Source of the DNA: JBAZOO01 sp041648735
GTDB taxonomy: Bacteria > Verrucomicrobiota > Lentisphaeria > Oligosphaerales > CAITYL01
Length of the DNA stretch: 64,000 nucleotides
Direction of reading: 5' to 3'
Assembly (NCBI GenBank): GCA_041648735.1
Contig: JBAZOO010000005.1
Coordinates: 80,848 to 144,847, forward strand
Part shown: positions 1 through 8,188 of the stretch, one piece after another
Position numbering within the stretch: position 1 is the stretch's first letter
Layout of the letters: every line of letters starts with the position of its first letter
The notes under the pieces: model-generated
The model's input: the letters and a program-made list of their open reading frames with translations, nothing else
The model's database searches: none
Told to the model about the DNA's origin: nothing
Translations under genes and position numbers: made by a program

Positions 1-1
1 G

Positions 2-607
2 TCAGGGCGCGGGGGGGGTGGGGTTGAACACTTCGAGGGTGTAGAGCGCCGTCTGGCGCTTGCCTTCGGGCGCGGCGGCGGGCCAGCCCACCTCCAGGTT
101 CAGGACGACGCCATAGTCCGGGGCGACCGTGCCATCCACCCAATTGCCGCCGTCGTGATATTTGTACTCGGCATCCGTCCGCCAGAGCCGGTAGACGGCC
201 TGGAAGTCTTCGGTGGCGGCGGTCTTCTGGGTGAGGCGGTAGACGCCGGCGGCGCTGCCCTGTTCGAGCACGGCGGTGGGGCCGGTGAAGTCGGCGCTGC
301 CCGGGACGGGGCTCCAGCCTTCGCCGCCGCTGGGCTTGCTGGTGGGCAGGCCGGTGATGGGGTCGGTGATGGCGGCAGCCCAGTTGCTCTTGCCTTGCTC
401 GGCGAAGTAATGGAGCAACTGCTCGGCGGAGTCGGCGGAATAGCTGTCGGCGATGGCGTCGCGGCTGGCGGCGAGGCCGACGGGGAAGAGGGCCATGATG
501 CTGAGGACGCCGAGGGCGATCACCGCCATGGCGAGGGCGACCTCGACCATGTTGAAGGAGGCGATGCGGCGGCGGCGGGGCTGGGCATGGCGCGTTCGGC
601 GGGTCAT
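2..607 (-). CDS. Prepilin-like protein (PulG-type N-terminal methylation segment)
   Basis: A type IV pilin-like or pseudopilin-like protein that would be cut by a prepilin peptidase and assembled at the inner membrane. After a very basic leader (RRTRHAQPRRRR) comes FNMVEVALAMAVIALGV, with Glu at position 5 of the mature form and a single hydrophobic helix, as in prepilins; the residue before the Phe is Ser, not the usual Gly. The rest (Leu-Phe-Pro-x-Gly-Leu after the helix, then a soluble domain) resembles the pseudopilins found in clusters in Verrucomicrobia and Lentisphaerae; that resemblance is recalled, not searched. The ATG at 607 has GGGAAG 8 bases upstream; an in-frame ATG at 640 overlaps the stop of the neighbouring pilin gene and would add 11 residues. 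The gene is complete, with its stop at the window edge, and further pilin genes may lie to the left. Confidence 0.7.
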   Translation of the reverse strand: MTRRTRHAQPRRRRIASFNMVEVALAMAVIALGVLSIMALFPVGLAASRDAIADSYSADSAEQLLHYFAEQGKSNWAAAITDPITGLPTSKPSGGEGWSPVPGSADFTGPTAVLEQGSAAGVYRLTQKTAATEDFQAVYRLWRTDAEYKYHDGGNWVDGTVAPDYGVVLNLEVGWPAAAPEGKRQTALYTLEVFNPTPPAP

Positions 608-636
608 CGGGTTTTCTTCCCTTTGCAAAAAAAGGG

Positions 637-1251
637 TCATTGGTGCGAAATGCGCCCGGTGTATTGGTCGATCTCGATGTTGAGCACGTTGTCGCGGCGG
701 CGCGGTTCCGCCTTGGTGGCGAGGGCCGGGTAGAAGCCCTCGACCACGCTCACGTAAAGCTGGGTGCCGCTGCCACTGAGGCGGCCGTTGGGCTTGAACG
801 CCACGGCACGGTAGCTGCCGTTGGCCAGCCCGTCCGCCCCGGAAACGGTGACCGCGCTGCCGGTGCCGCCGGTGAGGTCGCCAGCGGGAATGCCGTTGGT
901 GCCATCAATGTCGCCGATCACCGTGCCGGGCGGCATGAAGTCCCACTTGCTGTTGGGCACCCAGGCCAGCCAGTTCCGGCTGGCGTCGATGATGGCCGGG
1001 CGCAGGCCGACAAAGCTCTTGTCGGCGCCCGTGCCGCTGGCGGCGGCCGGCATGACCAGCGCCACATGTTCACGGTTGGCGATGGCGCACTGCCGGGCGA
1101 GGCGGAGCTGGGCGCCGACCATCCGGGCGCCGGCGTCAACGCCGCCGCCGACGGCGAGGCGTTCGAAGACCGGCACGGCAATGCCGAGCAGGAAGGCGGC
1201 GATGGCGATCACCACCAGCATTTCCACCAAGGTGAAGGGCTTGCGGGTCAT
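637..1251 (-). CDS. GspH-like pseudopilin
   Basis: A second pseudopilin-like protein of 204 residues. It begins MTRKPFTLVEMLVVIAIAAF, the classic short basic leader, then F-T-L-V-E with Glu5 and a hydrophobic helix. The following segment (residues about 30-60: GGGVDAGARMVGAQLRLARQ and then AIANRE) is typical of the GspH/FimT minor pseudopilin domain, in which an N-terminal helix continues into a basic amphipathic stretch. The leader residue before Phe is Pro-Lys-Pro rather than Gly, so processing efficiency is uncertain. I used the ATG at 1251; a TTG three codons upstream is also open. It lies upstream of, and overlaps at the 640 ATG, the other pilin gene, so the two are co-transcribed. Confidence 0.75.
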   Translation of the reverse strand: MTRKPFTLVEMLVVIAIAAFLLGIAVPVFERLAVGGGVDAGARMVGAQLRLARQCAIANREHVALVMPAAASGTGADKSFVGLRPAIIDASRNWLAWVPNSKWDFMPPGTVIGDIDGTNGIPAGDLTGGTGSAVTVSGADGLANGSYRAVAFKPNGRLSGSGTQLYVSVVEGFYPALATKAEPRRRDNVLNIEIDQYTGRISHQ

Positions 1252-1456
1252 GGGGGCCAAGGCCTCGTTGGGGGCGGGAGAGGTGCTGCCGGCCAGCCCG
1301 TCGTCGCTTGGGCCGCGGCAGCCGCGCCATGGGGTTGTCGGACAATCCGCGCGTAACTTATCTGCAATGTAACGGGGCGGCCGGCCGAATGCAACTCTTC
1401 ACAACTCCCCCCAACTGAAGTGAAACCCGGCCGGGATTCCGGGGGGCCGGCGAAAA

Positions 1457-1504
1457 ATGGCGCGGTGACGCGCTGTCGCGCTGTCGCGGTGGCGCAATGG
1501 CGCG
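1457..1504. repeat. Degenerate 8-bp tandem repeat upstream of metX
   Basis: Six consecutive 8-base units: ATGGCGCG, GTGACGCG, CTGTCGCG, CTGTCGCG, GTGGCGCA, ATGGCGCG. It lies inside the 350-base divergent gap between the pilin genes and metX. The rest of the gap (1252-1456 and 1505-1604) shows no gene; the only promoter-like element is TATAGT at 1564-1569 before metX, without a clear -35 box. Confidence 0.75.
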
Positions 1505-1604
1505 TGGCGGGGGGTGGTGGGGGGTGCCTCTCCCCAGGGGCGGTCCGTCGGGGGAAATTGGTGATATAGTGTGCCGCTTGCCGCCAAGGCGGATTTTCCT
1601 TCCC

Positions 1605-2819
1605 ATGACTACGCACTCCCATGACCATGCGCCGGTGGCGGCAGCGCCGGCCGCCAGCGTTGAACCGGGCTCGGTGGGGCTTGTCCAGCCGCGCCGGGTG
1701 GAGCTGTTCGCGCCGCCGGCCGAACTGGAGCTGGTGAGCGGGGCGCGGCTGGGGCCGGTGACGGTCCAATACGAGACCTACGGCCAGTTGAACGCGGCCC
1801 GGGACAATGCGATCCTGATCTGCCATGCGCTGTCGGGCGACGCCCACGCCGCCGGGCGCCATGCGCCGGAGGAGCGGGAGCCCGGCTGGTGGGATTCGGC
1901 GATCGGCCCCGGCAAGGCGTTCGACACCGACGAGCACTTCGTCATCTGCTCCAACTTCCTCGCCGGCTGCAAGGGCACGACGGGGCCGTCGTCCCCCGAC
2001 CCGGCCACCGGCCGGCCCTGGGGGATCCGCTTCCCGATGGTGACCATCCGGGACATGGTCTCGGTGCAGCGGGGGCTGATTGACCATCTGGGGATTCCCC
2101 GGCTGCTGGCGGTCGCCGGCGGCTCCATGGGCGGGATGCAGGCGCTGGAATGGGCGGTGAGCTGCCCTGACCGGGTCGAGGCGATCATCCCGATCGCCAC
2201 CACCTGGCGCCTCTCGGCGCAGGGGATCGCCTTCAACGAGGTGGGGCGGCAGGCGATCTATGCCGACCCGAACTGGAACCAGGGCGACTACTATGCCGGC
2301 CCGTCGCCCGACGCCGGCCTGGCCATTGCCCGGATGATCGGGCACATCACCTATCTCAGCGACCAGTCGATGCACCGCAAGTTTGGGCGCAACCTCCAGG
2401 GGAAGAGCAACTACGACTACAGCTTCGCCACCGAGTTCCAGGTGGAGAGCTACCTGCGCCACCAGGGGGAGAAGTTCATCCAGCGCTTCGACGCCAACAG
2501 CTACCTCTACATCACCAAGGCGATGGACTACTTCAACCTCGGCGAAGGGTTCCCCTCGCTCCGGGCCAGCCTCGGCCGGCTGCGGGCCAAGAGCCTGCTC
2601 ATCGGCTTCTCCAGCGACTGGCTCTTCCCGCCGGCCGAGATGCGCGCCATCGCCAACGCCTTGCGCGGCAACGGCGCCGACGTCACCTACCTCGAAATCC
2701 ACTCCGACGCCGGCCACGACGCCTTCCTGCTCGAGACCGCCGGCATCACCCGGGCGATCCGCCCCTTCCTCCGCTGCGCCCACACCGAGCTGCGCCGCCG
2801 CCGGGAGGTGAGCTTATGA
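1605..2819 (+). CDS. metX: Homoserine O-acetyltransferase
   Basis: Transfers an acetyl (or in some members succinyl) group from the CoA thioester to homoserine, the first committed step of methionine synthesis in the cytoplasm. The 404-residue protein has the alpha/beta-hydrolase fold: YETYGQLN near residue 60, the CHALSGDAHA oxyanion region, the nucleophile elbow GGSMGG with Ser at about 174, Asp in SDWLFPP (about 339) and His in DAGHDAFLLE (about 371), all in the family order. The ATG at 1605 is preferred to upstream in-frame codons because homology would begin near the LVQPRRVELF segment, and TATAGT lies 36 bases upstream. Its stop overlaps the start of metW (ATGA), the usual metX-metW pair. 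Choice of acetyl versus succinyl donor cannot be read with certainty. Confidence 0.95.
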   Translation: MTTHSHDHAPVAAAPAASVEPGSVGLVQPRRVELFAPPAELELVSGARLGPVTVQYETYGQLNAARDNAILICHALSGDAHAAGRHAPEEREPGWWDSAIGPGKAFDTDEHFVICSNFLAGCKGTTGPSSPDPATGRPWGIRFPMVTIRDMVSVQRGLIDHLGIPRLLAVAGGSMGGMQALEWAVSCPDRVEAIIPIATTWRLSAQGIAFNEVGRQAIYADPNWNQGDYYAGPSPDAGLAIARMIGHITYLSDQSMHRKFGRNLQGKSNYDYSFATEFQVESYLRHQGEKFIQRFDANSYLYITKAMDYFNLGEGFPSLRASLGRLRAKSLLIGFSSDWLFPPAEMRAIANALRGNGADVTYLEIHSDAGHDAFLLETAGITRAIRPFLRCAHTELRRRREVSL

Positions 2820-3469
2820 GCGCCGCCGCCCAGGCCGCCGCCGGCCGCCCGGCCGAAGCCGTCAATCCCTTGCAGCGGAATGACTTCCGCGTCCTCGTCG
2901 AGCTCGTCGAGCCGAACTCCCGCGTCCTCGACCTCGGCTGCGGCGACGGCGCGCTGCTGGCGCTGCTGCGCGAGCACAAGCAGGCCACCTGCTATGGCGT
3001 CGAAATGGATCCCGACGGCATCCTCGCCTGCATCGGCAAGGGGCTCTCCGTCTTCCAAGGCAATCTGGACGAAGGGCTGCGCGACTTCGAGGACCAGTCC
3101 TTCGACTACGTCGTCTCCGACCAGTCCCTCACCGAGGTCCGCCGCCCCGAATTCATGATGCGCGAAATGCTCCGGGTCGGCAAAAAGGCCGTCTTCTGCT
3201 TCCCCAACTTCGCCCACTGGCGCATCCGCCTGCAACTGCTCTTCCGCGGGCGGATGCCGGTGGACGAGGTGATCCCCTTCCAGTGGTTTGAGACGCCCAA
3301 CATCCACCACCTCACGGTGGCCGACTTCCGCGCCTTCTGCCGGCACCATGGGATGCGGGTGCTCGACCAGTACTTCTTCCGCTCCCTGCGCGGCGGCCGC
3401 GTCAGCCGGGCCATGGCCTTCCCCAACTGGTCCGCCGCCTACGCCCTGTTTGTCACCGCGCGGCGGTAG
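2816..3469 (+). CDS. metW: Methionine biosynthesis protein MetW
   Basis: A 217-residue class I SAM-methyltransferase-fold protein. Motif I is VLDLGCGDGALL (about residues 38-50), followed by the acidic GVEMD strand end and the FDYVVSDQSLTEVRRPE segment that is characteristic of MetW. It starts inside the metX stop codon (ATGA), so translation is coupled. MetW partners MetX in homoserine acylation in several bacteria; a methyltransferase activity has not been generally shown, so the exact role here is inferred from family and position. Confidence 0.93.
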   Translation: MSAAAQAAAGRPAEAVNPLQRNDFRVLVELVEPNSRVLDLGCGDGALLALLREHKQATCYGVEMDPDGILACIGKGLSVFQGNLDEGLRDFEDQSFDYVVSDQSLTEVRRPEFMMREMLRVGKKAVFCFPNFAHWRIRLQLLFRGRMPVDEVIPFQWFETPNIHHLTVADFRAFCRHHGMRVLDQYFFRSLRGGRVSRAMAFPNWSAAYALFVTARR

Positions 3470-3508
3470 CCTAGGCGGAACCATTCAGGGGAAGATGAAC
3501 TTCGATTT

Positions 3509-3535
3509 GACTTCGTGCCCGTCGTGACTTTGTGG
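3509..3535. repeat. 9-bp-period degenerate repeat (GACTTCGTG type)
   Basis: Three units: GACTTCGTG, CCCGTCGTG, ACTTTGTGG, in the short gap between metW and the next gene. It belongs to the same 9-base-period class seen at several other gene junctions in this window. Confidence 0.55.
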
Positions 3536-3563
3536 TGAAAAGAACCGGTGGAGAGGCGAATCC

Positions 3564-4187
3564 ATGAGCGCATCGCGAACCCCCAAGCCCCCGCGCGTCC
3601 ACAAGCACACCCTGGTCGAGATGAACGTCCCGGTCTACCGCGCCCGGCGGGATGCCGCCTTGGCGCGGGCCCTGGAAATCCTCCGGCGCGACTTGGAGAC
3701 GGGCGACGAAAAGCACCGCCTGGCCGTGTACGCCCGCTGCGAACGGCTCCTCGACGAGGCGATCCACGCCACCCGCCGCACCCTGCTCAGCCACGACGCG
3801 CCGTTCCTCCGCTACCTCCAGATCCTCCACGACACCGTCGGCCTCAACCACGTCCTGCTCCGCCATGCCCATGTCCTGGCCAAGGAAACCAAGCAGCTCG
3901 CCCAGTTCATGCAGACCCAGACCGCGGAGCTGCGCGAAATCGACAACGACTTCTGCGTCAGCGAGAAACAGCTCCGGCTCTGCATCGGCCGCCTGCTCGC
4001 CTTCGGCGAACCGCTGATGAGCCGCGAGGCCGACGACCGCCAGCAGCGGCTGCATCCTGACGACCTCCGCCGCTACGACCTCGCCCGCCGCGAGTACGAC
4101 GCCTATTACCGCCATGCCGAGCTGCCCGCCGCCGCGCCGCCGGCCCCTGACGGGCGCGCCCTTGCCAAATCATTAGCGGGGTGCTAA
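3564..4187 (+). CDS. Conserved helical protein of unknown function
   Basis: I do not recognise this 207-residue protein. It is soluble, with no signal peptide or membrane segment, strongly charged, and predicted mostly alpha-helical: long Arg/Glu/Leu-rich stretches around residues 25-75 and 95-160, and a short Ala/Pro-rich tail. A good ribosome site (GGAGAGG) precedes the ATG. It may be a coiled-coil or adaptor protein, but that is only an impression from composition. The promoter of the following nifS-type gene overlaps its last codons, so the two are probably separate units. Confidence 0.6.
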   Translation: MSASRTPKPPRVHKHTLVEMNVPVYRARRDAALARALEILRRDLETGDEKHRLAVYARCERLLDEAIHATRRTLLSHDAPFLRYLQILHDTVGLNHVLLRHAHVLAKETKQLAQFMQTQTAELREIDNDFCVSEKQLRLCIGRLLAFGEPLMSREADDRQQRLHPDDLRRYDLARREYDAYYRHAELPAAAPPAPDGRALAKSLAGC

Positions 4188-4190
4188 AGT
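4162..4190 (+). promoter_or_regulatory. Promoter for the cysteine desulfurase gene
   Basis: TTGCCA (4162-4167), 17-base spacer, TAAAGT (4185-4190), 42 bases before the start codon. It overlaps the end of the preceding gene. Confidence 0.65.
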
Positions 4191-4232
4191 TTCTCCGCGC
4201 CGGATCGCCGGCCCCGCCGAAGGAACCCAGCC

Positions 4233-5435
4233 ATGCCCGACCAGCCCATCATCTACCTCGACAACAACGCCACCACCGCCATCGCCCCCGAGGTGCTGGA
4301 GGCGATGATGCCCTACCTGACCCGCTGGTACGGCAACCCCTCCAGCCCCCATGCCTTCGGCGACCGGGCCAAGCGCGGCGTGGACAAGGCCCGCCAGCAG
4401 CTTGCCGCCCTCCTCGGCGCCGAGCCGGACGAAATCCTCTTCACCGGCTGCGGCAGCGAGGCGGACAACGCGGCGATCCTCAGCGCCCTGGAGAACGACC
4501 CCCGTCGCCGCCGGGTCGTCACCAGCGCCGTCGAGCATCCCGCCGTGCTCAGCCTCTGCAAGGTTTTGCAGCAGCGTGGCTACCATATTGACTACCTGCC
4601 GGTGGATAGCCATGGGCGGATCAGCCTGGAGCGGCTCCGCGCCCTGGTCAGCGAAGAGACGGCCATCGTCTCCCTGATGTGGGCCAACAACGAAGTCGGC
4701 AACCTCTATCCCGTGGAACCGGCCGCCGAGATCGCCCACGGGAAGGGCGCCCTCTTCCACACCGACGCGGTGCAGGCGGTGGGCAAGGTGCCGATCAACC
4801 TCAAGGCGACGGCCATCGACCTGCTCTCGCTCAGCGGCCACAAGCTCCACGCGCCCAAGGGGATCGGTGCCATCTACCGCCGCCGCTTCACCCCCTTCCA
4901 CCCCTTCCTGGTCGGCGGCCACCAGGAGTTCGGGCTGCGCGCCGGCACCGAGAACGTCCCGGGGATCGTCGCCCTCGGCCAGGCCGCCGAGCTGGCCGGG
5001 GCGCACCTGGAGACGGAGCGGACCGCCGTGGCGGCGTTGCGCGACCGGCTGGAGCGGGGGCTGTTGGCCGCCTGCCCCGACCCGGTGGTCAACGGCGACC
5101 TGGAGAGCCGCCTGCCCAACACCAGCAGCATCAGCTTCAAGTTCATCGAAGGCGAATCGATCCTCATGCATCTCGGGAAGTGGGGGGTCTGCGCCTCCTC
5201 CGGCTCGGCCTGCACCTCCGGCTCGCTGGAGCCATCCCACGTCCTCCGGGCCATGCATGTGCCCGAGATCGCGCTCCATGGCACCATCCGCTTCAGCCTC
5301 AGCCGGTTCAACACCCCGGAAGAGATCGACCTGGTCATCGCCAAGCTGCCGGCCATCGTCCGCCGGCTGCGCGAGATTTCGCCCTATGGCCGCCTGGCGG
5401 GTGGTTGTGCCGCCTGTGGCGGCGGGAATGCCTGA
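4233..5435 (+). CDS. nifS: Cysteine desulfurase, NifS type
   Basis: A PLP enzyme that takes sulfur from cysteine, giving alanine and an enzyme persulfide for Fe-S cluster or other sulfur assembly. In order: YLDNNATTAIAPEV at the N-terminus, GCGSEADNAAI, the EHPAVL histidine, the PLP-lysine motif SGHKLHAPKGIGA (Lys204), AGTENV, and the active-site loop SSGSACTSGS with Cys327. The 400-residue length and HKLHAPKG signature fit the NifS/IscS group. The C-terminus ends with an unusual GCAACGGG (cysteines about 393 and 396), a possible metal- or persulfide-binding tail. A ribosome site (AAGGAA) is 8 bases upstream. No nifU or iscU is adjacent, so the acceptor scaffold must be elsewhere. Confidence 0.93.
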   Translation: MPDQPIIYLDNNATTAIAPEVLEAMMPYLTRWYGNPSSPHAFGDRAKRGVDKARQQLAALLGAEPDEILFTGCGSEADNAAILSALENDPRRRRVVTSAVEHPAVLSLCKVLQQRGYHIDYLPVDSHGRISLERLRALVSEETAIVSLMWANNEVGNLYPVEPAAEIAHGKGALFHTDAVQAVGKVPINLKATAIDLLSLSGHKLHAPKGIGAIYRRRFTPFHPFLVGGHQEFGLRAGTENVPGIVALGQAAELAGAHLETERTAVAALRDRLERGLLAACPDPVVNGDLESRLPNTSSISFKFIEGESILMHLGKWGVCASSGSACTSGSLEPSHVLRAMHVPEIALHGTIRFSLSRFNTPEEIDLVIAKLPAIVRRLREISPYGRLAGGCAACGGGNA

Positions 5436-5491
5436 AGAATGGTCTGGCCCGCGCGGAGTTTCAGCCGCGGAACTTCAAGGAGACGCCTGAG

Positions 5492-6004
5492 ATGCCTGCC
5501 CAAGTCGCCCTGCTGATGGGGAGCAAGAACGACCTGCCGAAGCTGCAACCGGTCCAGGAGACCCTGGCCAGGTTCGGCGTGGAGCTGACGACGCGGGTGA
5601 TGTCGGCGCACCGGACGCCGGAGGCCGTGGCGCAATTTGCCGGCGAGGCCGCCGCCAACGGCTACAAGGTCATCCTCGCCGCCGCCGGTGGCGCCGCGCA
5701 CCTGGCCGGCGCCGTTGCCGCCCACACCACCTTGCCGGTCATCGGCATTCCCGTGGAGGGCGGCGCCCTCAACGGCCTGGACGCGCTGCTCTCCACCGTC
5801 CAGATGCCGGGCGGCATTGCGGTGGCGGCGGTGGGGATCGGTTCCGGCGGCGCCATGAACGCCGCCCTCCTGGCCGTCCAGATCCTGGCGTTGCAGGACG
5901 CGGAACTGGCGCGGCGGCTCCGGGAGTTCCGGGCGGAGCAGCGGGAGCAGGTGGCCAAGGCCGACGCCGAAGTGGCCGCCCTCGAGGAATTCCGGAAGCG
6001 GTGA
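5492..6004 (+). CDS. purE: N5-carboxyaminoimidazole ribonucleotide mutase
   Basis: Rearranges N5-CAIR to 4-carboxy-AIR in purine synthesis. The 170-residue protein has MGSKNDLPKL (the MGSxSD phosphate-binding loop with Asn in place of Ser), MSAHRTPE with the catalytic His, AAAGGAAHLAG, and GGALNGLDALLSTVQMPGG, the family signatures in order. ATG 5492 is the only sensible start; the open frame extends far upstream but through the nifS gene in another frame. Its TGA overlaps the GTG of the next gene, suggesting coupling with two exported proteins, a neighbourhood with no obvious purine logic. No purK is adjacent. Confidence 0.93.
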   Translation: MPAQVALLMGSKNDLPKLQPVQETLARFGVELTTRVMSAHRTPEAVAQFAGEAAANGYKVILAAAGGAAHLAGAVAAHTTLPVIGIPVEGGALNGLDALLSTVQMPGGIAVAAVGIGSGGAMNAALLAVQILALQDAELARRLREFRAEQREQVAKADAEVAALEEFRKR

Positions 6005-6882
6005 AGGGGAGAATGGCCATGGCGGGCGGATGGTTCACGCGGATGATCGGATCGGGACTGGCCCTCGGGGCCGGCCTGGCCGGGGCGGCGGCCACGGACT
6101 CCGCGCCCGTGCCCGCGGTGGCGGCGGCGGTGCGGACTGCGCAACCGCCGCGGGCGCTGGAGATCCTGAGCACCGCCCAGGAACGCGGCCTGCTCACGCC
6201 GGAATTGGACCGGCAGCTCAGCGAGCTGATCCTCAAGGGGCTCGGCGGCGGCGCGGTGCTGGGCGCTCCCGACGCCTCTTCCGCGGTGGCGGCCCCGGCG
6301 GCGGGCGCGCCGCCGGAATGGGTGCGGTTGCCCAACGGGGTGCTCTATCTCTTCCTGCCCGAGCTGCCCGCCCAGCCAGAACGGCTGCTGGCCGCGGTGG
6401 CGGCCGCCGCCACCGGCGCGGGGCGGACTTGGGTGCTGGACCTGCGCTTCACCGGCGGCAGCGGCTTTGCCGCCGCCCGGACCGCCGCCGGCTGGTTTGG
6501 CCGCCGCGCGCCGCCGGTGGTGCTGGTCGGGCCGGAGACGGCCGGGGCCGGCGAGCGCCTGGCGGGGCTGCTCAAGGCCCAAGGTGCGACCGTGGTCGGC
6601 CGCCCCACCAGCGGGCGCTTCTGCGAACTCCGCAACTTCAAGACCGCCAGCGGCAGCGAATTCCGGCTGCCGGTGCCGGCGCCGCTGCCGCCCGGGGAGG
6701 AGGCGCCCCGGCAGGTGGCGCCGGACGTCCCGGTGGCGGCGGCGGTGCCCCGCGCCCAGGCCAGCGGCTTGACCGCCGAACGTTTCCGGGCGTTGCCGGA
6801 CCGGGATCCGGCGCTGCGCCGGGCCGTTGACCTGGCGAGCCTCCTCCAGGCCTTCGAGCCGCGGGAGTGGCGGGAGCGATGA
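6001..6882 (+). CDS. Exported protein with degenerate S41 (tail-specific protease-like) core
   Basis: A 293-residue protein with an N-terminal signal-like segment (MIGSGLALGAGLAGAAATDS). The middle (about residues 135-215) looks like the S41 peptidase core: WVLDLRFTGGSGF resembles the D-L-R-x-N-x-G-G strand, then VVLVGPETAGAGERLAGLLKAQGA and VVGRPTSG resemble the LVNxxSASASE and VG-x-x-T-x-G elements of C-terminal processing proteases. At the place of the catalytic Ser the protein has Thr-Ala-Gly-Ala-Gly, and no Lys follows at the usual distance, so it is probably catalytically dead or a different activity. Start is GTG 6001 (GTGA overlap with purE) or ATG 6013. Its stop overlaps the next gene. 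The S41 relation is my reading, moderate certainty. Confidence 0.6.
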   Translation: MKGRMAMAGGWFTRMIGSGLALGAGLAGAAATDSAPVPAVAAAVRTAQPPRALEILSTAQERGLLTPELDRQLSELILKGLGGGAVLGAPDASSAVAAPAAGAPPEWVRLPNGVLYLFLPELPAQPERLLAAVAAAATGAGRTWVLDLRFTGGSGFAAARTAAGWFGRRAPPVVLVGPETAGAGERLAGLLKAQGATVVGRPTSGRFCELRNFKTASGSEFRLPVPAPLPPGEEAPRQVAPDVPVAAAVPRAQASGLTAERFRALPDRDPALRRAVDLASLLQAFEPREWRER

Positions 6883-8168
6883 ACGTCGGCCGCGCGATCC
6901 TCTTCGGGGTGTGGCTGCTTTCGGCTGGCGGCGGCGCCCTCCGCGGGGCGGAGACGGCGACCCTGGCGGCACCGGAATTGCTCCTGACGGTGACGGGCGG
7001 GACGGCGGCGGAACGGCAGGATGTCCTTTTCCTGGTGCGCCAATCCCAGGAACTTCTCCAGGAGATTCTCCAGCTCGACAAGCCGTGGCCGGCCTTGCCG
7101 CTGGGGGTGGTGCTGGGGGAGGGGGCGCTGCCCGCGCCCCCCGCGCTGGGGGTGCGGCTGCCGGACGATTTGCCGCCGGTGGCGGCGTTGAGCCGCCTGG
7201 ATCTCGCCGTGGTGGAGCGACTGCTGCTGGCCCGGCGCGGCGGCGGGATGCCGCCCGGGGCGCCGACCGCCACCGAGTGGCTGGCGGCGGCGCTCAACCG
7301 CCGGCACCGGGCCCGGCTGCTTGACGACCGGACGCCGTTGGCGGCCCTGCTGCCCGTCCGGCCGGGGGACCGGCTGCCGCGGGTGGAGGATTTGACCCAG
7401 CTCCCGGTGGGGGCGGAATGGCCGGCGCCGTTTGAGTTGTATGCCCGCCATTGCGACTTGCTGCTCAGCGTGTTGCAGGCGAACGAGCGGCCGGGCGAGG
7501 GGCGTGTCCGCCGGGTGCTGGAGCTGCAGGCCGCCGGCCGGCCGGCGCGGTTGGCGCTGGAGCTGGTCTATGCCGACCGGCTGGGGGCCGGGCAGGGCTT
7601 CCAGGAGTGGTTTGAAAAACAGGCGGCAGCCCTGCTGCGCCGGCAGCCGCCGCGGGTGCTGGCTGCCGCCGGGAGCGCCGCCCGGCTGGAAGCGATCCTG
7701 GCCGAGCGGGAGGCCGCCCGCCGCGCCGGAGAGGGGACGCGGGCGGGGACTTATCCGTGGGAACGGCTGCTCCAGGCCCCGCCGCCGCCCGCCACCGCCG
7801 TGGCACCGGCACCCGGGTTGCCCGCGATCCGCCGGCGTACCACCCAGGCGGCGCTGCTGGAGCTGATGCGCGCCGCGCCGCCGCCGCTCCAGCCGTCCCT
7901 CCTGAGGATTGCCAACCTCTGCGGCCGTGACGCCATTGGGGCGGAGGCCGCCAGCCGCGATGACCTGGACCGGGCGCTGGCCGCCTTCCGCCAGGCCTGT
8001 GCGTTCCAGGAAAAGGTGGAGCGCTACCTGGAGGAGTTGGCGGGCATGGATCCGGCCAGCCAGGGGCTGATGGACTTCCTCGCCCGGCAGGCGGCGGAAC
8101 AGGAGCGCCGCCAGCGCGCCCTCGCCCCCGGGCTGGCGGCTTGGCTCGATGGAGTGGAGCGGCCCTGA
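6879..8168 (+). CDS. Exported protein of unknown function
   Basis: A 429-residue protein I do not recognise. It starts at ATG 6879, overlapping the previous stop (ATGA), and has a signal peptide (RAILFGVWLLSAGGGALRGA). The mature part is rich in Ala, Arg, Leu and Pro, without visible catalytic motif; there is a His/Arg segment near residue 140 (LNRRHRARLLDD) and a helical C-terminus. Position third in a purE-led operon, directly after the S41-like exported protein, suggests those two act together in the periplasm. It reads toward the cation exporter gene and ends 20 bases before that gene's stop (tail to tail). Confidence 0.6.
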   Translation: MNVGRAILFGVWLLSAGGGALRGAETATLAAPELLLTVTGGTAAERQDVLFLVRQSQELLQEILQLDKPWPALPLGVVLGEGALPAPPALGVRLPDDLPPVAALSRLDLAVVERLLLARRGGGMPPGAPTATEWLAAALNRRHRARLLDDRTPLAALLPVRPGDRLPRVEDLTQLPVGAEWPAPFELYARHCDLLLSVLQANERPGEGRVRRVLELQAAGRPARLALELVYADRLGAGQGFQEWFEKQAAALLRRQPPRVLAAAGSAARLEAILAEREAARRAGEGTRAGTYPWERLLQAPPPPATAVAPAPGLPAIRRRTTQAALLELMRAAPPPLQPSLLRIANLCGRDAIGAEAASRDDLDRALAAFRQACAFQEKVERYLEELAGMDPASQGLMDFLARQAAEQERRQRALAPGLAAWLDGVERP

Positions 8169-8188
8169 GTTGGCCGCCCCCCGCCTCG

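Noticed and set aside
1261..1604. A SAM-type riboswitch before metX
   Set aside because: The TATAGT lies only 36 bases before the start codon, and I see no SAM riboswitch core in the region upstream.
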